64,000 nt of DNA, taken from the NCBI GenBank assembly GCA_964017185.1, contig OZ024870.1, forward strand, positions 21,227,621-21,291,620, read 5' to 3'. Source of the stretch: Rugalucina vietnamica (lineage: Eukaryota; Mollusca; Bivalvia; Lucinida; Lucinidae). Positions 55,263 to 64,000 of the stretch are shown one piece after another. The translations under genes and the position numbers were made by a program. How positions within the stretch are numbered: the stretch's first letter is position 1; every line of letters starts with the position of its first letter. The notes under the pieces are model-generated. The model had not been told where the DNA came from and ran no database searches. It was given only the letters and a program-made list of their open reading frames with translations.

Positions 55263-55601
55263 GGTAAACAAACAGTGACCTGAGATGATTTTTACCCTAG
55301 CATACCCGTCAGTAATATTCAAAAATGTCAATCCACAGTCTTAAAGCTTAACTCATTTATCATACATAACCAATAATGTTTGGAAGAAAAAGTATTAGTA
55401 CCACCACCGCATTAAGATTCTTTGCAAAATGTACTATTTGTCAGCCTTTGAGGTTAATGGCAAAAACATGCCTATCAGTTAACAAATCCACATCTAGATG
55501 GATTTATCAATGGCCCATATATTCTTCAATCACATTTAGAAATCTTGTGCAAAGTTTTGTCACCCATTTTTAAGCAAATATTTCTGCCAGAGATGCATAT
55601 A
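55263..55601. other. Unassigned sequence
   Basis: No gene or repeat recognised. Confidence 0.4.
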
Positions 55602-56057
55602 CAGGCCACCTTCGCTATCTCGAAATCAAGGGGAATGGAGAAACCACTTCGAGTTTTTCGTAGTTCGAGATAAGCAAATTGAGATCAGCCAACTCTTTCA
55701 CATTCGCGGACTGAGTGGTTCTCCTTTCCTTTTCCACCATGTTGACTCCATCAATAGTGATTTCAAACATATATTCCCTGACCTGACACAGATCAAAACG
55801 GTCTTTAACAATTCCAGTGATGAAAGGTTGCGAGTAGATATCAAATCGGCAAAGATCCATTTTTTACTTCGAAGTTCGACACAGGAAGGAGAGCGAATTA
55901 TCACTTTGACACAGCCGAGTTTTCGTCATAACCTAGTTTGACACAAGCAAGTTTGAAATACAATAACATATAGGGACAGATGCCCGGGAGTGAGTGATCA
56001 ATTCGACATAAGTGGGGTTTTCGAGATAACCGAGTTTGAAATAGCGCAGGTGGCCTG
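55602..56057. mobile_element. pogo/Tc1-mariner-like MITE, TA target
   Basis: The 456-bp element has terminal inverted repeats caggccaccttcgctatctc and caggccacctgcgctatttc (read inward, three mismatches in 20), and the insertion is flanked by TA (55600-55601, 56058-56059). Subterminal cgagataa/ttatctcg motifs recur. TA target duplication defines the Tc1/mariner/pogo group. An 81-codon minus-strand frame inside (55615-55860) shows no transposase motif. Confidence 0.8.
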
Positions 56058-56084
56058 TACTTGACTTTGTTTGTATTGAGGTTT

Positions 56085-56165
56085 ACAGTGCCCCCAGTGG
56101 CGATAGAACCCAGGAACTCTCGATTCGTTGCCTAATGCTCTACCAATACACCACCGCGCTCCCCA
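56085..56165 (-). repeat. tRNA-derived SINE head fragment
   Basis: The minus strand reads ggagcgcggtggtgtattgg tagagc (A box) and cctgggttctatcgcc (B box), the same head type as the SINE at 28862. A working tRNA is unlikely, since the stems do not close. Confidence 0.65.
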
Positions 56166-56544
56166 ACATATATCTGAGCAGTTGCACTCAAGACATTGTA
56201 GCCCGTTAACTGTAATTTCTAGTCATGTTAACATATTATGGAAAATGCCTCGCTATTTTACACCAGGAACAGAAAATCGCTAATAAGCATGCCGCAGAGT
56301 ACTGATTAAAAGCATGTCTGGGCAATTAGTAGTTTTTATATGCTGTTCTATTTGCTCAAACAAGAATTAACAAGAAGAAATAGTCTTCCTGTAAAAATGC
56401 TCTTTCCATGGTTACCGTAAAGGTTCACATACAAGATTTTGCTTTTGAAATTGTGAACCAGTAATAAGAAAGGATAACATGAAATTCCTATTGAAATATT
56501 GCACAGTTGTTGTGTTCTTTTTTTGACAATAAGGTCTTATAAGA
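56166..56544. other. Unassigned sequence
   Basis: No gene or repeat recognised. Confidence 0.4.
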
Positions 56545-56815
56545 GCTTGCCCCTGCAATATACAAAGATTTTTCAGATGTAAAATTTTAAAATTTGTGGA
56601 AAAATTTTAATATTTTGGCACAAAACAATGATTGTGGGTACATGTTAGAGCCGCCTCAGCCAGGCTGTTCTACGTAGTACCGACAATCTATGTTAAAGAA
56701 CAAAAGTATGAATACCCCTGAATACCCCAGTTTTACTATGTAAAAGTGGAGTTTTAAGGCGTATACTGTAAACATGTACAACACATGTCATGTACATTGC
56801 ATGTTATCCTGAAGT
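56545..56815 (+). mobile_element. Family D foldback MITE, copy near 56.7 kb
   Basis: gcccctgcaatatacaaaga, cacaaaacaatgattgtggg, agccgcctcagccaggctgt, tccccc-free ataccccagttttactatgt and ggagttttaaggcgtatact. The palindrome has several mismatches. Confidence 0.75.
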
Positions 56816-56865
56816 ATATGCAAACAGTACAGGACTAGTAACCACAATTTATCACTCAATCATTT

Positions 56866-57684
56866 GAGCCACCTCATGAAAAACCAACAATCTGCATATG
56901 CGAAAACAAAGGCGCAGATCAGCTTTGCAGTGACTTAAAGCTATTCATTTTAGTTGGTTGGGGCCGGAGCTTCTTGTCTGTTGCTTGGCCCACCGGGGTC
57001 CAACTGATGTTTTTCTTTTGCTCCGGAGTTAGTAAGTTATTCGGCGCCCAGGGATCTCCATCGTCGGGCAGCTTACTCAATCTGTGAGTCCTGGTTTTTG
57101 ATTCATCAGGATGTTTATCATGATTTATTTGTTTGTTCTTGATGATTCATTGACAAGTTAGAGATTCACCACAAGGACCGAAGAACTAACTAAATGTTAT
57201 GAACCACTGCAGAAGCTGAGGGTGAAGTTATGGCCATGTAAAATCGATTTAAACCCGCCAGTAACTTTGTGTTACTGATCGTTCCAAGTCGATACTTCTG
57301 TGGTGGTTCTTTTTGTTTTATGTCTTGGTGTTTAAAATATTTTTGTGCTGTTGGCGCCTTATGTATGTTTTCATATTTTTAGTTAAGGTAACTGAGTGGC
57401 CACCTATTGGGAAAATAGCTGCTCATTTGGCTTACGAAATATTTTCATGGTATAAGTACCTGATTGTTAGTTTGGTTTTTTCCCACCTCAGTTTTTGGAG
57501 TGGGAATCTTTTTCTGATTGTGCCTTTTCCTGATCTTTGCCTACTTGTACCTTTTTGTTAGGACAATTCCTCTACTTTCTAAATCCAAAATTTCCAATCT
57601 CTAGCATTTTTCTGTGCATGTACAGCCCGGTTTGTGTCGGACCTGTTCGGAAACCACATTGTTGGTTTTCCCATGAGGCGGCTC
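56866..57684 (+). mobile_element. Family B MITE, copy 10, split by a retroelement tail
   Basis: It starts gagccacctcatgaaaaacc and stops inside the hairpin at agatcagctttgcagt. It resumes at about 57563 with ggacaattcctctactttct and ends gttttcccatgaggcggctc. The second hairpin arm was lost on insertion. Confidence 0.85.
56934..57562 (+). mobile_element. Retroelement 3' end inserted into B
   Basis: From gacttaaagctattcatttt to gtacctttttgtta it matches 49388-50010 closely (ggatctccatcgtcgggcag, cagtaactttgtgttactga, cacctattgggaaaatagct). It contains only non-coding 3' sequence, so it is a strongly 5'-truncated insertion. Confidence 0.88.
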
Positions 57685-57872
57685 ATATTCTGGAGTGATT
57701 GCAGCAGCAGATTTCTGGTGGTGGCTGCAAAAGTTGGAACTTTGTGAAATAACTCATGATGCGGATATCTTTAAATGTATAGTGTCTTATGATACAGATA
57801 TCTGCTTACATACATCCATGATGCAGATATCTGTTTAAACAGTATAAGCAGATGAATTTATCTATTTGTAGT
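57685..57872 (-). other. 3' flank of the FBXW4-like gene
   Basis: It lies between the stop codon and B copy 10. Three imperfect copies of atgatgcagatatctg occur on the plus strand at about 57758, 57789 and 57820. No AATAAA signal is evident on the minus strand here. Confidence 0.5.
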
Positions 57873-57992
57873 CTATGTTGGATATATAGAGAAGTCGGCC
57901 ATTGTTACACTGAGGTCCAGGGCAGCGTAGAGTCGGGCTGTATCAAATGTCACAGAGTATACTGGGCTGTTCTTTGGTCCGAGATAATACAG
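57873..57992 (-). CDS. FBXW4: FBXW4-like protein, last coding exon
   Basis: The minus-strand exon follows the acceptor ctgttctag (57993-58001) and encodes 39 residues plus TAG (57873-57875). It opens LYYLGPKNSPVYSVTFDTAR, continues LYAALDLSVTMADFS and ends IYPT. This matches the last WD40 blade of FBXW4 (dactylin), whose C-terminus has the same SPVY, LYAAL and -DF landmarks by my recollection. FBXW4 is an F-box protein of SCF ubiquitin ligases; here only the substrate-side repeat is seen. Phase 0 joins it to the upstream exon ending PVQ. The name comes from memory of the family; another F-box/WD protein is the alternative. Confidence 0.8.
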   Translation of the reverse strand: MYYLGPKNSPVYSVTFDTARLYAALDLSVTMADFSIYPT

Positions 57993-59228
57993 CTAGAACA
58001 GATAAGGGAAAATAATTGAGCACAAGATTCAATGTGAAAACTTTCCAGAATTCCAGACAGATCTGAAACAACCCCAGCCTGTCTTGTCAAAGAAGACAGC
58101 TACCGCATAAAATTATAGATTACAAAAGTTTAGATACTATATGCGGCTCATATGTTCCTATCAGTAAAAAGTAAAGAAAATCACAACCATAAATACAGCC
58201 CCTTTCACTCAAGTTTGCCGTTTGAGCATTTAGGTCAATCAAATTTGTTTACTCGAGCTTCATGTTTGTTTGTAAATCAGGTAACTTTTTATTCTATTTT
58301 AGAACTGAAACAGTGTCCCAGGTGTTCTTAAAATCTATTCAGCATTTATCTTAACGTAATGATGTCACCTCTTCTAAAAAAAACATTGTTATTGTTTGGT
58401 TAAAGCACATTTTTATTTCAAAATTCTTTGCACAACATATATAATGCATATTAAGAACACACATTTGAAACAGGATAGACACAAAACCAGAATTTTATCA
58501 CTTTTAGCAGTTACCTGATCGGTATCTACATGGCCAAAATTCTACATAGTAAGTTAAAAATTTTACTCCAGTTTGCCGTTTTAAAGGTAATTTAGTTTGA
58601 ACTGTCACTCAAATCAGCAGATCAATCAATCCAGATGTCTTTATGGACAACATGAAAAGAAACTCAGATCTTCAGAATATATGGTCTTCTTGTGTAAAGC
58701 AAATGCTCAAACGGCAAACTCAAGTGAAAGGGGGTGTAAGATGTACATTTTTCACAATCAAATAATGCAATTTCTTTATTTTTTGGCATTTTAAGGAACA
58801 GTCTGGTCAGGTTTTGCACCTATTTTGTACCAATGTGAGTTTTGCAGACTTTGCAGACATTTCTAAGGAAAAGGCTAACTTGATGAACTCTTAGAATGTT
58901 AACTACAATCCTACACGTGAAAAAAAAAAAAAAAAAAAAATAGACAAAAATACTCAATAGGGAAAACTGGGATATGAGCTGTGACGGGAGAAAATCGGCC
59001 TTCGGGGTTTCCTACCAGGTCTGACACAAACCAGCCTGTACAGTCACAGAGGATAGCTAGAAGCTAGAAAATTCAGATTTAGGAAGAAGAGGGATTGTAC
59101 TATCTGAGAAGCGAAATCAAAAGCGCTGATCAGCTTCACAGTTACTGTGAAGCTGATCTATGCCTTTGTTTTGGCATAGGCAAAAATCCAGTTTGCTCAT
59201 GTCGCGGCTCATTTTAATTTCAGCTAAC
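57993..59228 (-). other. Last intron of the FBXW4-like gene
   Basis: A 1,236-bp intron with GT at 59228-59227 and AG at 57994-57993 on the minus strand. It contains an A20 run (58921-58940) and a complete B element (58976-59210) that ends 18 bp from the upstream exon. Otherwise no recognisable repeats. Confidence 0.75.
58976..59210 (-). mobile_element. Family B MITE, copy 11, intronic
   Basis: The left end is gagctgtgacgggagaaaat and the right end gtttgctcatgtcgcggctc. The inner hairpin is gatcagcttcacagt/actgtgaagctgatc. The flanks atat and attt are imperfect. It sits just inside the 5' splice site of the last FBXW4-like intron. Confidence 0.85.
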
Positions 59229-59364
59229 CTGAACTGGTTCTGTTTTTCTCTTATCCCAGAGTCTGATCATGCCGTATCTGGATGACCCCGTGACTATAGT
59301 ATTGTCTCGGTCAGACTGGAGACAGTACAAGGTTGTATCAAACGGATCCTCCCATTCACATACA
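59229..59364 (-). CDS. FBXW4: FBXW4-like protein, penultimate coding exon
   Basis: A 136-bp minus-strand exon between the acceptor cttttgtttcag (59365-59376) and donor CAG|gttagc (59229/59228). One base completes a codon from the previous exon. The 45 full codons begin VCEWEDPFDTTLYCLQSDRD and continue NTIVTGSSRYGMIRLWDKRK to PVQ. The EWEDPFD-TLYCLQ block and the G-S-S-x-Y-G-x-x-R-L-W-D-K/R-R signature are hallmarks I associate with FBXW4 and form a WD40 repeat. Earlier exons (F-box and other repeats) are not found and would lie past 64000. B-family MITEs lie within 20 bp on both sides, yet the splice sites are intact. Confidence 0.85.
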
Positions 59365-59382
59365 CTGAAACAAAAGTAAATT

Positions 59383-59619
59383 AAGTCTTCTCATAAGAAA
59401 ACCAGCAATCTAGGTTTACGACCAGGTCCTACACAAACCGCCCTGTAAAGTCACAGAATAAAGCTAAAGGCTTGAAATTTCGGATTTATCAAGAGGGATT
59501 TTATTGCGTAGCGAAAACAAATGTGCTGATCTGTGCCTTTGTTTTCGTAACTGCACAGCTGATCTGCGCCTTTACTTTTGCCTATGCCTGTTGTTTGTTT
59601 TCTTATTATGCCATGGCTC
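59383..59619 (-). mobile_element. Family B MITE, copy 12, intronic
   Basis: Degraded ends (tcataagaaaaccagcaa, ttgtttgttttcttattatg, then ggctc). The inner hairpin is scrambled (gtgctgatctgtgcctttg, gcacagctgatctgcgcctt). The target duplication is AATT (59379-59382, 59620-59623). It lies 14 bp upstream of the exon's acceptor region. Confidence 0.8.
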
Positions 59620-60076
59620 AATTGTTTTATTGGTTTGTTTTAGGGTTAAAAATCTGTCATCAATTTTTCAAGCATACTGAGGAGGCACTGTTACCAGTAC
59701 TATTGGGAAAAGAACGGAAAATAAGCAATAACGTGGATTTAGATATTAAAAAAAGTACATGTATACATGTACATTGGATTGGAATAAAATCCCAAGGGTC
59801 ATCTTTCTTCGAAAAATTAAGGACAAATTTTTGTCCTATAGAATATTTATGTCACATGAATACTGCTGAGGTATGACTTCAAGGACAAACAAATGTTTGA
59901 TAAAAAAAGGGGTCAAGGATAGCAAGCCAGTGTAATGTATGGCCCATTCAACTTCTCTTTTATACCATAAAAATTGTGGTGTAGAGGGTAATACACCATA
60001 CTTCATTTTCTTATGATTGCTCATGAACATAGATTGGGAGTACTGCCTCTATCAAATGTTGTGAGTGAAAGAAAAG
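59620..60076. other. Unassigned, then a D remnant
   Basis: Around 59935-60055, tataccataaaaattgtggt, gtagagggtaatacaccata and gaacatagattgggagtact look like a decayed D copy into which the following A element inserted. No exon is seen. Confidence 0.45.
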
Positions 60077-61999
60077 AACCAGAGGACCAATGGTCCTGTA
60101 AATGCTCACCTGAGATCTGATATATATATAGATACCAATAAACATGTATGTTCATATACAAGTATATAGTATATATACAAGTATACAAGTATATAGCTAT
60201 AGTTTGGGGGAAAATGAACCCCTGGGGTCATTTTTTTAGAATCATTAATATACTGAGCCAAACATATAATGCAACATAGGTTTATTTTTGATATTATACC
60301 CCGGAACGTCATCAAATAAACTTTGCCTCTACTGAATTAGATTGGCGTATGATCGACACATCTCACAACATCTTGGTCGTAACATTCTGTGTAATGCGTC
60401 TCAAGAAATTATTCATTTTTCAAAGATAGGGTCTTTGCAAAAAATGAAATGCATTGTGATTTTCTAGAACGCGACATGTGACGTGTATTCGTACCCAAGA
60501 AATTAATGTCGGTTTCCAGGATTATCCCTGCTCCACTTTAGACAATGAATAATTTTACTGTCAAAAGATCAATTTTGCTCAGTTTTGAGCAGAGTTGAAG
60601 ACTCATGTTCGCTCCCAAACATTCAAGTTTACTCACATTTTAACATTTGTTAAAGACGTTACTGACAAAACATTTGGGTGTGTTTGTGTTTTCTAACAAT
60701 GCTTTATGACAGAATGAACATGTTTCCACAAAGGTTTCATTAAAAACCTTCGCCGTTAGAATTTTTCACCAATTCCGTTTTCTATTGTGTTCAATGGAAT
60801 GCTCAGTGTAAAACGTTCAATTTTCAATGATGCAAACTTTGATTTAAAATTTTGGGTACAAATGGGATGCATTTTGCAATTACCTCATCGAGCCTCACTG
60901 GAAGATCCATAAAGAAGCAATTTGTGTTAAAACTGACTTCCAGAATCTCGCAGGATGCGCATGCCACCCAAATAACCGTTTTGACCAATCAGATTCGAGC
61001 TCAGTGACCCGTGCTCTGGAAATCAAAATTTTTGTATCCAATTTATTCACTGACGATTGCTGACCAGCATATGTCTGGAAGACCGTCTTGCATTACATTA
61101 AAATGCGAACAAAATGCCATAACCATGTTGCATTATAAGTTTGGCTCAGTATATAATACTCTGTCTAGCAAGTTTTTCCCTTCAAAAAACAATAACCTAT
61201 GCTGACACTGGGATAAAATATGACGAGGTCATCACAGGGTCATGCGTTATGTATACATTGTAGTACTTTAGTACTTGATGCTACATGCAAAGTTTCGTTA
61301 AATCGGTCCACCTATTCCAGAAAAGAAGATTTTTAAAGGGTTTTACCATATATGGGCATGGCAGCCATCTGGGTCATGTGACCAGTATTATTTATAAACA
61401 CTTTGGTTGCCCCTTCCTATAGATGCTTCATATGAAATTTGGCTTTGATTGGCCAAGCTGTTTCAGAGGAGATGTTTGAATATTATGGTAATATTAATAC
61501 ATATTGCCCTGGGATGGGGCAGACCAACCTCTGGGGCCAACTGAGGTCCATTTTTTTTTTTCAGATTCTTTTTCATATGCCCATTTTTCCCTTCAAATGA
61601 CATTTTAACAGACTTTTCCATTCAAATGCATGTTACCTACTGGTATGTTGACCTTGGCATAAAATAACTCAAGGTTATCAGAGTGTTATTATTAAATTTT
61701 ATGAACACATTGTTGTACTCTAGTTGCTGATGCTACAAACCAAGTTTCATTGAAATCGGACCAGCAATTCCAGAGAAGATTTTTGGATGGGTTTTACCAT
61801 ATAAGGACATGGCGGCCATCTTGGTCATGAGACTGGATCATTTATATACTGGTACACATTGGTTCCCCATTCCTATTGATGCTTCATATAAAATTTGGCT
61901 TTGATTGGCCATGCGGTTTCAGAGAAGATCTTTGAAAATGATGGACGCCGGATGCCAGGAACCTGCCTATCCTATAAGCTCACCTTGAAGGTGAACTAA
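60077..61999 (+). repeat. Family A element, copy 8 (diverged)
   Basis: It starts accagaggaccaatggtcct and ends ataagctcaccttgaaggtg aact, with a shortened terminal hairpin. About 60340-61000 is non-A sequence, either an insertion or strongly diverged. At least two core units are recognisable after 61100 (gggcatggcagccatctggg, acatggcggccatcttggtc). Confidence 0.75.
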
Positions 62000-62166
62000 A
62001 AGAAAGAAAATTTCCAGTTTCTACCAGTTACTTCAAAGTATATGTCATTTCTTTGAAGATGTGAAAACATTAGTCATTTTTAAAGTCTTAAAAAAGACTG
62101 AATTTACAGTGGAGGTAATTATTGTAATGATGCTTTTTCAACAAATTTGACATATTTTTAGAAAAT

Positions 62167-62411
62167 GAGCCACCACGTGGGAAAACCAACAATCTGCATA
62201 GGCGAAAAGAAAGACGCAGATCAGCTTCGCGGTCACCGCGAAGCTGATCAGCGCCTTTGTTTTCGCTACTTGGATAGTGCAATTTCTCTTCTTCTTAAAT
62301 CTGAAATTTCAAGCTTCTAGTTGTTGTCTGTGGCTGTACCGCCCGGTTTGTGTCGGACCTTTTCGGAAACCACATTGTTGGTTTTCCCACGAGGCTCCCA
62401 CGAGGCGGCTC
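62167..62411 (+). mobile_element. Family B hairpin MITE, copy 13
   Basis: The left end is gagccaccacgtgggaaaac and the right end gaggcggctc, with a small local duplication (cccacgaggct / cccacgaggcg). The hairpin gatcagcttcgcggt/accgcgaagctgatc is perfect. The target duplication is AAAT (62163-62166, 62412-62415). Confidence 0.92.
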
Positions 62412-62803
62412 AAATGTTGTTGCTCATTAGAATCTTCTTAATAAACGACCTTCAGTCTACCAAAATACCTTAACTAAATAATATGCACTTAAGGCTGATA
62501 CAAGTGATGATTATTTTCTGCAAAGCAAAAATGAATAAAAAGAAAATTCCATACCAAGGGCATAAAGATGTTTGCACTCTAAGAAATACTGAAAATATGT
62601 ACTTATTAGTTCTAAAGTATCCCTGTCAGTGGACATGAACTGAAAACATGCTCAACAGCCTTAACATAAGTGCATAAGCTCTCAGTTGCATTGTGTGCAT
62701 TCGTGAAAAGAAAGCAGAAAATGAACACCTTTATTTTCTCAACAAAGTTACTACGATTCTTTACTCCATATACATGTATCTTGAATTTCAAGCTTCTAGT
62801 TAC
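62412..62803. other. Unassigned sequence
   Basis: AT-rich. No exon of the FBXW4-like gene was recognised here. Confidence 0.4.
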
Positions 62804-63083
62804 ATTACGAAAACAATCTCATGAAATAATCAGCAATAATCTTTAAGGGCTGAAAAAATTGAAAATATTCACTGGAAAAATTTTGAAATTTTCTGTTTTT
62901 TGCTCAAAATATTGATTGTGGGTACACGTTAGAACAGAGGTGGTTCTAAGTACCCACAATCTCTTTTGGAGAAAAAATACAAAAAATAGGGGATTTTGAT
63001 ATACCGCTCTACACTTTTAGAGGGTTTTACTATATGAAAATGGAGGTTAAGGGGGTTCACATGACACAGACATGTTTGTGTGA
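62804..63083 (+). mobile_element. Family D foldback MITE, diverged copy
   Basis: attacgaaaacaatctcatg, tttgctcaaaatattgattg, gggtacacgttagaacagag, gtggttctaagtacccacaa and cacagacatgtttgtgtgat. Confidence 0.75.
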
Positions 63084-63146
63084 TGTATTGTTTTGTATGG
63101 CTGATTGGTCCAGCTTGTGAAACACCTACTCAGTAATCATTGCGCA

Positions 63147-63426
63147 TCAGGAAAACATGTCCGTGCAATGAATACCCCCTCAAACCCCACTTTTATACAG
63201 TAAAACTGGGGTATGCAGGGTATACCTATTTTTCTTATTTTTGCTCCAAAACAGATTGTGGGTACTCGTTAGAACCGCCTCGCCGAGGCGGTTCTAACAT
63301 GTACCCACAATCTATGTTTTGAGCAAAAATAAGAAAAATATCAAAATTTTTCTCTGACATGAAATTTTCAATTTTTACCGGTGAAAAAAATCCCTGTATA
63401 TTGCATGGGCACGTTTTCGTAATGAT
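63147..63426 (-). mobile_element. Family D foldback MITE, best copy
   Basis: The termini atcaggaaaacatgtccgtg and catgggcacgttttcgtaat are inverted repeats. The centre is gggtactcgttagaaccgcc, tcgccga, ggcggttctaacatgtaccc. Opposite orientation to the copy at 62804, 60 bp away. Confidence 0.9.
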
Positions 63427-63427
63427 A

Positions 63428-63645
63428 AACATCTCTGTTTGCACTTACTGTTTCGCAGTAGTTGATTTCAATTGTATTTTTACATTTTCACTTGTTCTTG
63501 ATAAAATAACGCATTTTCAGTCTCTGTTATGAATGTCTTATTGAGTCAATGTCTAACAGGTAACATTAGACGATTTTATGGAACAAATATTGAAAATTTG
63601 GGTGCAAATCTGGGGCATCTTTCTTACAGAGATGTTAGAATCCCA
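63428..63645 (+). mobile_element. Family G MITE, copy 2
   Basis: acatctctgtttgcacttac, gatttcaattgtatttttac, gggtgcaaatctggggcatc and ttacagagatgtta. It matches 37395-37672 in order and directly abuts the D element. Confidence 0.6.
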
Positions 63646-63838
63646 GAAATCTTTCTGTTTGCTGTTCATTGACTTGTCAATCATGATTTTGCCCCAACAT
63701 AATTTTTGTATATTTCAAATTACAATGTAAAATAATTTTTACAAGAAAATAAAGTGCTTTTTTAGAAAATGAGAAGAAATATTCCTATCTACTGACCCAG
63801 CTGAAATGTTAGGGTCGGTTAACAGCAAACAAATATAT

Positions 63839-64000
63839 CAGCTGCCTAATGAGAAAACCAACAATCTGCATATGCGAAAACAAAGATGCAGATCGGCTTC
63901 GCGGTAACCGCGAAGCTGATCAGCGCCTTTGTTTTCGCTACACAGATAGTAGAATTCCCCTACTTTCTAAATCCAAAATTTCCAGCCTTTAGCCACCTTC
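63839..64000 (+). mobile_element. Family B hairpin MITE, copy 14, cut by window end
   Basis: cagctgcctaatgagaaaac, the hairpin gatcggcttcgcggt/accgcgaagctgatc, then gcgcctttgttttcgctac and tttctaaatccaaaatttcc. The right end lies beyond the window. Confidence 0.88.

Overview
The window looks like a repeat-saturated stretch of an invertebrate nuclear genome, most probably a bivalve or other mollusc. The reasons are: AT-rich sequence, exons with GT/AG splice sites, tRNA-derived SINEs, LINE and other retroelement reverse transcriptase fragments, many short hairpin transposons, and no bacterial-style operons. The species assignment is an inference from general knowledge of such repeats; no search was run. 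Nearly every open frame over 60 codons lies inside a repeat and is not a gene.

Two host genes can be recognised, both on the minus strand. (1) The last two coding exons of an FBXW4-like F-box/WD-repeat gene lie at 59229-59364 and 57873-57992. The rest of the gene would lie beyond position 64000. (2) A class A (rhodopsin-type) GPCR gene is broken into two parts. Its N-terminus and TM1 are at 33502-33762 and TM2 to TM7 are at 19821-20571. Between them sits a 12.9-kb insertion at the TM1/TM2 junction, and the distal part carries further frameshifts.

The insertion is the main structural find. It consists of two head-to-tail copies (20575-26513 and 26517-33498) of a large foldback element. Each copy starts AGACATTTTTCAC and ends GTGAAAAATGTCT, with inverted arms of about 1.1-1.3 kb. 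The trinucleotide ATT appears at the left edge, between the copies and at the right edge. Both copies share the same nested repeats, but copy 2 also gained a SINE and a LINE fragment.

Layout: 1-6.6 kb, a core-repeat element (family A), a SINE-like repeat (family C) and a hAT-like G-rich MITE. 6.6-19.8 kb, families A, B (hairpin MITE with 4-bp target duplications) and D (palindromic foldback MITE), plus a three-copy coding-like segment at 10.9-12.6 kb. 19.8-33.8 kb, the split GPCR and foldback pair. 33.9-36.9 kb, a retroelement 3' end and tandem repeats. 37.0-39.7 kb, a 5'-truncated LINE with an intact RT frame. 40.6-48.7 kb, mostly family C with two large palindromes. 48.7-50.0 kb, another retroelement 3' half. 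50.5-57.7 kb, gene and LINE fragments, family C, F and pogo-like MITEs. 57.7-64 kb, the FBXW4-like 3' end, whose penultimate exon is boxed in by two B elements, followed by more A, B, D and G copies.
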